Assembly (NCBI GenBank): GCA_034678485.1
Contig: JAXDBU010000092.1
Span: forward strand, 13,397 to 77,396
Direction: 5' to 3'
Length of the DNA: 64,000 bases
DNA from: PLanc-01 sp034678485
GTDB taxonomy: Bacteria > Planctomycetota > Phycisphaerae > Sedimentisphaerales > Anaerobacaceae
Below, piece by piece: positions 60,403-64,000 of the stretch (position 1 is its first letter; each line of letters opens with the position of its first letter). Below the pieces are notes generated by a model. That model saw only the letters and a list, made by a program, of their open reading frames with translations, searched no databases and was not told the origin of the DNA. The position numbers and the translations under genes were made by a program.

Positions 60403-61928
60403 GAACGCGTCCCAAAACGATGAGCCAGGCTCGCCGGACATTTCTCGGCGCCGCCGCGGCCACCGTGGGGCTGCTGACGACACGATGGCTCCGACGAGCA
60501 GTCGCACAACCACCCGGCGAGGCCAGTCCCGAAGACCGGAAACGCATCGAAGCCGCGATTCCCATCCAGGCATTCGTTCGCCCGCGCAAGCCGCGACGGT
60601 TGCTGATCTTCGACCTCAACGTCGGATATGGCGGGCATGGCTCCATCCCCACTGCGAACACCGCGTTCACTCTGATGGGCGCCAGGACCGGGGCATTCGA
60701 GACAGTCGTCAGCCGGAACCCCGTCGTGTTCGAGTCCGAGAGCCTCAAGCAGTTCGACGCCGTGTTCTTCAACAACACCGTCGGCAATTGCTTCGACGAC
60801 CCGACCCTGCGTCGGAACCTCGTCGAATTCGTCTACTCCGGCGGCGGACTGATGGGCGTACACGGCACATCGGTCGCTTTCACAAAGTGGCCCGGCGCGA
60901 TCGAGGACTGGCCCGAGTTCGGGATCATGATCGGCGCGCGGGGCGCGAATCACTACGAAAGCGACGAGCACGTCTTCATCACACTCGACGACCCAGCCCA
61001 TCCCATTGTTCAGCCGTTCGGAGGCGACTTCGACTACCGGGACGAGTTTTTCCGCGTCCACGAGCCCTACTCACGAGAGCGAGTCCGGGTCCTCCTGAGC
61101 ATCGACATGGACAAGACCACAGTGGAAAGCCAACCGCGTGGCAATACCCTGCGAGCCGACAACGACTACGCGCTGGCCTGGGTCCGCGGGTACGGCCGGG
61201 GACGAGTCTTCTACTGCGGCTTCGCGCACAACCCCTATATCTTCTGGGACCCGAAGATGCTCCAGTTCTACCTGGCCGCGACCCAGTTCGCCCTCGGCGA
61301 CCTCCCGGCCCCCACGACGCCGAGCGCCAGATTGACCCCGGCCATCCATGCACAAGAACAACTCGGCTGGCGGGTGTGCCTTACCCCAGCCCCTTCCGCA
61401 GGATTGACCCTCTTCGAGAACATTGAGAAGGCCGCAGAACTCGGCGTGCTGTACATCGGCGGCTGCAATCGGCAGAAGGTCAGCCGTGACATCGCGAAGG
61501 ACTTCGACGACCAACTCACCAGCGGAGTACTCGAACAAATCCGTCTGAAACTCGACTCCGCCGGTGTTCGCCTGCTGACCTATCGCACGGACCCATTCCC
61601 GTCCGATCCAATGGAGCAACGGAAGGTGTTCGACTTTGCCAGAAGGATGGGGGCCGACATGTCCGTAAGCGACGAGGAACAACTCCGCATGGACCCCTCA
61701 TTGAGGGAATCTGCTCCATTGGACAAAGCAGCAATAGAAACGATGGAAGCCATGGAGAAAGAGGGCCGATCCGGCCTCGACAAGCTGCTGCACCGTGGCC
61801 CCAGCAATCCTGTCACGTTCTCCGTTGAACTGGCGGGCAACGGAGTGGACTCGATGGCCCGAGCCGCTCATCACATAGAATTATTCAACAACCTGGCTTT
61901 GAAAACAGCGGATAGAGGTGGATTATGA
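60399..61928 (+). CDS. Tat-exported ThuA domain protein fused to an incomplete sugar isomerase barrel
   Basis: A 509-residue protein with a Tat-like signal (QARRTFLGAAAATVGLL). The ThuA domain (about residues 65-300) has VFFNNTVGNCFDDPTLRRNLVEFVYSGGGLMGVHG and VSYCGFAH-type features. From about 325 it begins like a xylose-isomerase-like TIM barrel (LGWRVCLTPAPSAGLTLFENIEKAAELGVLYIGG) and ends like one (PVTFSVELAGNGVDSMARAAHHIELFNN), but only about 185 residues lie between the two ends where a full barrel needs about 250. The middle strands appear lost. The ThuA part may process keto-trehalose-like sugars. It overlaps neighbours on both sides by four bases. Confidence 0.82.
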   Translation: MRTRPKTMSQARRTFLGAAAATVGLLTTRWLRRAVAQPPGEASPEDRKRIEAAIPIQAFVRPRKPRRLLIFDLNVGYGGHGSIPTANTAFTLMGARTGAFETVVSRNPVVFESESLKQFDAVFFNNTVGNCFDDPTLRRNLVEFVYSGGGLMGVHGTSVAFTKWPGAIEDWPEFGIMIGARGANHYESDEHVFITLDDPAHPIVQPFGGDFDYRDEFFRVHEPYSRERVRVLLSIDMDKTTVESQPRGNTLRADNDYALAWVRGYGRGRVFYCGFAHNPYIFWDPKMLQFYLAATQFALGDLPAPTTPSARLTPAIHAQEQLGWRVCLTPAPSAGLTLFENIEKAAELGVLYIGGCNRQKVSRDIAKDFDDQLTSGVLEQIRLKLDSAGVRLLTYRTDPFPSDPMEQRKVFDFARRMGADMSVSDEEQLRMDPSLRESAPLDKAAIETMEAMEKEGRSGLDKLLHRGPSNPVTFSVELAGNGVDSMARAAHHIELFNNLALKTADRGGL

Positions 61929-63316
61929 CACGTTCCAAGGAGATCACACGGCGTGAATTCGTGGGCCGCGCAGCGATGGCGGGTGGAATGGTTGCCGGTC
62001 CGTGGATCATTCCGTCTTCCGTAGGGGCAGCACAGGGCAATGCTGCCGCGAGCAACCGAATCACTGCCGGACTGATCGGCAACGGGTGCATGGGGCGCGG
62101 GCATCTGCATCGTCTCGCCGGAGATCCGGAGATACAGGTGCTCGGCGTATGCGACGTGGACCGCGCGCGACGGGACGAGGGCAAGCGGCACGTCGAGGAG
62201 ACGTACGCCGCCCGTTATCCAAACGGAACTTATCAGGGCTGCACCGCCTATAACGACTACCGCGAGTTGCTCGCTCGCTCGGACATCGACGCGGTCGTGA
62301 TCGCCACGCCGGACCACTGGCACGCGATGCAATCGATCCATGCCATGGAGGCCGGCAAGGACGTCTACTGCGAGAAGCCGATCTCTGTGACTGTCCACGA
62401 GGGTCGTCGATTGGTGGAAGTGGCCCGCCGCTACGGCCGGATCTTCCAGACCGGGACCCAGTACCGTTCCATCTCGACGATCCGCGAGGTCTGCAACTTC
62501 GTGCGGTCCGGCGGGCTCGGCCAGGTCAAATCAGTCTTCACCCTCTGGGGCAAGATCGGAAGCCACCTCGGGGTGGACTCGTATGTGCCGGAGGATTTCG
62601 CCCTGCCCGCCGAGCCCGTTCCCGACGGATTGGACTGGGACCTGTGGGTGGGTCCGGCCCCCTGGCAGCCCTACAACAGCGCCTACCACAGGAACCCGAT
62701 TCCGGGCGTGGTGCCCTGGTGCTTCCATGAGAGTTTCGGCACCGGCGCGATCACCTGGTACCACTCGCACGCCGCGGATGTCATCCAGTACGCGCTGGGC
62801 ATGGAGAACAGCGGCCCGGTCGAGATCATCCCCCCGAACACAGGCCAATTCCCGACGCTCACCTGCCGATACGCCAACGGCACGCTGCTGCACCTCGTGG
62901 ACCACTGGGGCATGGTGAAGGACGTATACAAGGCGGTGCCTGCCACGGCCCGTCTGGCGGGCAACTTCGGCGGCATCTTCGTCGGCGAACAGGGTTGGGT
63001 CACCTCGATGAGCACCGGCGGCCAAATCGAAGGAGGACCCGACGACCTCTTCGAACGGATGAAGCTGACCACCCGCGAGGTGAACATCGGCGACAACAAC
63101 CATCACGAGAACTGGTTCGATTGCCTCCGGACCCGCCGACAGCCCAGTTGCGGCGAGGAGATCGGCCATCGCGGCGCATCCCTGGGCCATCTGAGCATCA
63201 TCGGATTCAAGGTGGGCCAGTCCCTCACGTGGGATCCTCAGGCCGAGCGATTCCAGGGCAACGACGCGGCCAACCGCCTGCTCGGCCGCTCGATCCGCAG
63301 CCCCTGGCGTCTCTGA
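61925..63316 (+). CDS. Tat-exported Gfo/Idh/MocA family oxidoreductase
   Basis: A 463-residue protein with a twin-arginine signal (EITRREFVGRAAMAGG). A Rossmann domain follows (ITAGLIGNGCMGRGHLH; VCDVDRARRDEGKRH), then the signature CEKPISVTVHEGRRLVE. The C-terminal domain has CFHESFGTGAITWYHSHAADVIQYALG. It should oxidise a sugar with a tightly bound nicotinamide cofactor in the periplasm. It is a distant paralogue of the enzyme at 35777-37213. ATG overlaps the ThuA stop. With DUF1080 and ThuA it forms a keto-sugar pathway unit. Confidence 0.93.
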   Translation: MTRSKEITRREFVGRAAMAGGMVAGPWIIPSSVGAAQGNAAASNRITAGLIGNGCMGRGHLHRLAGDPEIQVLGVCDVDRARRDEGKRHVEETYAARYPNGTYQGCTAYNDYRELLARSDIDAVVIATPDHWHAMQSIHAMEAGKDVYCEKPISVTVHEGRRLVEVARRYGRIFQTGTQYRSISTIREVCNFVRSGGLGQVKSVFTLWGKIGSHLGVDSYVPEDFALPAEPVPDGLDWDLWVGPAPWQPYNSAYHRNPIPGVVPWCFHESFGTGAITWYHSHAADVIQYALGMENSGPVEIIPPNTGQFPTLTCRYANGTLLHLVDHWGMVKDVYKAVPATARLAGNFGGIFVGEQGWVTSMSTGGQIEGGPDDLFERMKLTTREVNIGDNNHHENWFDCLRTRRQPSCGEEIGHRGASLGHLSIIGFKVGQSLTWDPQAERFQGNDAANRLLGRSIRSPWRL

Positions 63317-63336
63317 CAAGAAAGACAGGAGGAAAC

Positions 63337-64000
63337 ATGAGCATTCGAACAACACGCATGAAGAAACTGCTCCTGGGAGCGTTGCTGACCGCCGTTATCA
63401 TCAGCATCCCCGTACAGGCCGTGTCATCCGACGTGCAGGCCAAGATCGAAGACAACAAGGTCGTCGTCACGGTGAACGGCCGGCTTTTCACGTGCTACAA
63501 GTTCGGCCACTCCCAGAAGTACCCATACTTCTGGCCGGTCATGGGACCGGCGTCGGGTCAAACGGTCACGACCGAGACCTCCGAGCCCTATCCGCACCAT
63601 CACTCGCTGTTCTTCGGCTGCGATCGCGTCAACGGCGGCAACTATTGGCAGGACACCAACGAGCGAGGGCAGATCCTCTCCCAGGGCCCCACAATCGTCG
63701 AGTCTTCGGGCGGGCGCGTCGTTCTGACGGACGAGTGTCTCTGGCGGCAGCCCGGCAAGGAACCGGTCATCCGCGACCGGCGACAGATCGTGATCACTGC
63801 GCCGAGTGAAGGCCTCCGCCTTGTCGATTTCCAGGTCACGCTGGAGCCGCTGACCGACGTCCGCATCCTCAAGACGAACCACTCCTTGTTCGCGGCGAGG
63901 GTCGTGCCGGAACTGGCGGTCACCGCGGGCGGGACACTGATCAACGCACAAGGCGACACCAGCGAAAAAGGCACCTTCAACGTCGCCTCGCCATGGTGCG
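63337..64000 (+). CDS. Exported PmoA-like (DUF6807) protein, 5' part
   Basis: The frame runs off the window after 221 codons. It starts at ATG 63337 behind AGGAGG. A signal peptide (MKKLLLGALLTAVIISIPVQA) precedes the DUF6807 / PmoA-like domain: YPYFWPVMGPASGQTVTTE, YPHHHSLFFGCDRVNGGNYW and FQVTLEPL. The HHHS motif is the family hallmark. Despite the PmoA name in databases it has no link to methane oxidation. It is typically found in carbohydrate operons of planctomycetes. It is the fourth gene of this operon, 20 bases after the MocA stop. The C-terminus is missing. Confidence 0.88.
   Translation, partial: MSIRTTRMKKLLLGALLTAVIISIPVQAVSSDVQAKIEDNKVVVTVNGRLFTCYKFGHSQKYPYFWPVMGPASGQTVTTETSEPYPHHHSLFFGCDRVNGGNYWQDTNERGQILSQGPTIVESSGGRVVLTDECLWRQPGKEPVIRDRRQIVITAPSEGLRLVDFQVTLEPLTDVRILKTNHSLFAARVVPELAVTAGGTLINAQGDTSEKGTFNVASPWC

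Noticed and set aside
1..64000. tRNA, rRNA, CRISPR arrays, insertion sequences, prophage genes
   Set aside because: No cloverleaf, no spaced direct repeats, no transposase, integrase or phage structural gene was seen on either strand.

Overview
The window reads as a high-GC chromosome fragment of a planctomycete, most likely class Phycisphaerae. No rRNA is present to confirm this. The assignment rests on several family signatures: secreted proteins ending in a PAPGA-type PEP-CTERM tail, Tat-exported Gfo/Idh/MocA oxidoreductases and a sulfatase, a DUF1080 / ThuA / MocA / PmoA-like cluster, a type IV pilus operon with a PilM-PilN fusion, and palindromic intergenic repeats. The end of an Rnf operon, an iron-sulfur L-serine dehydratase and an ADP-forming acetate-CoA ligase suggest anaerobic or fermentative energy metabolism.

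Layout. 1-8 kb: end of rnf (rnfA, rnfB), a secreted hydrolase, sdaA, a DUF218 membrane protein with apbE, and a radical SAM protein. 8.3-11.6 kb: a FIST sensor, histidine kinase and two receiver genes that overlap one another. 11.7-20.6 kb: an acetate / acetyl-CoA node. acs and an OFA-type transporter lie on the plus strand; an ADP-forming acetate-CoA ligase, an acetyl-CoA hydrolase/transferase fused to a GNAT acetyltransferase, and an AcuC-like deacetylase lie on the minus strand. Together they could make, use and acetylation-control acetyl-CoA. 20.6-24 kb: two convergent PEP-CTERM-type genes, each behind a long leader. 24-28 kb: mltA, two cold-shock genes, hflX and rpsU. 28-31 kb: a TRAP transporter whose substrate-binding domain is fused to the large permease subunit.

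31-41.3 kb: a YhaM-like HD protein; a three-gene operon (MocA oxidoreductase, Nramp-like carrier without the metal motif, large esterase); an ECF sigma factor with a small membrane protein and a Spy-like protein; a secreted EF-hand protein; and a sulfatase. 41.3-50 kb: a FixL/FixJ-type pair whose regulator overlaps the sulfatase gene, then a 1590-residue receiver/PAS/PocR hybrid kinase and a lone receiver. 50-59.5 kb: a ten-gene type IV pilus operon, pilB first and the secretin last. 59.6-64 kb: a translationally coupled carbohydrate operon that runs off the window.

The least ordinary items are the DctM-DctP fusion, the acetate node with its GNAT fusion, a repeat that carries the same promoter-like layout in front of apbE and in front of the sugar operon, the PocR kinase with a cysteine-rich PAS domain, the degenerate Nramp homologue, and a ThuA protein fused to a barrel that seems to lack its middle. 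No tRNA, rRNA, CRISPR array, insertion sequence or prophage gene was found.
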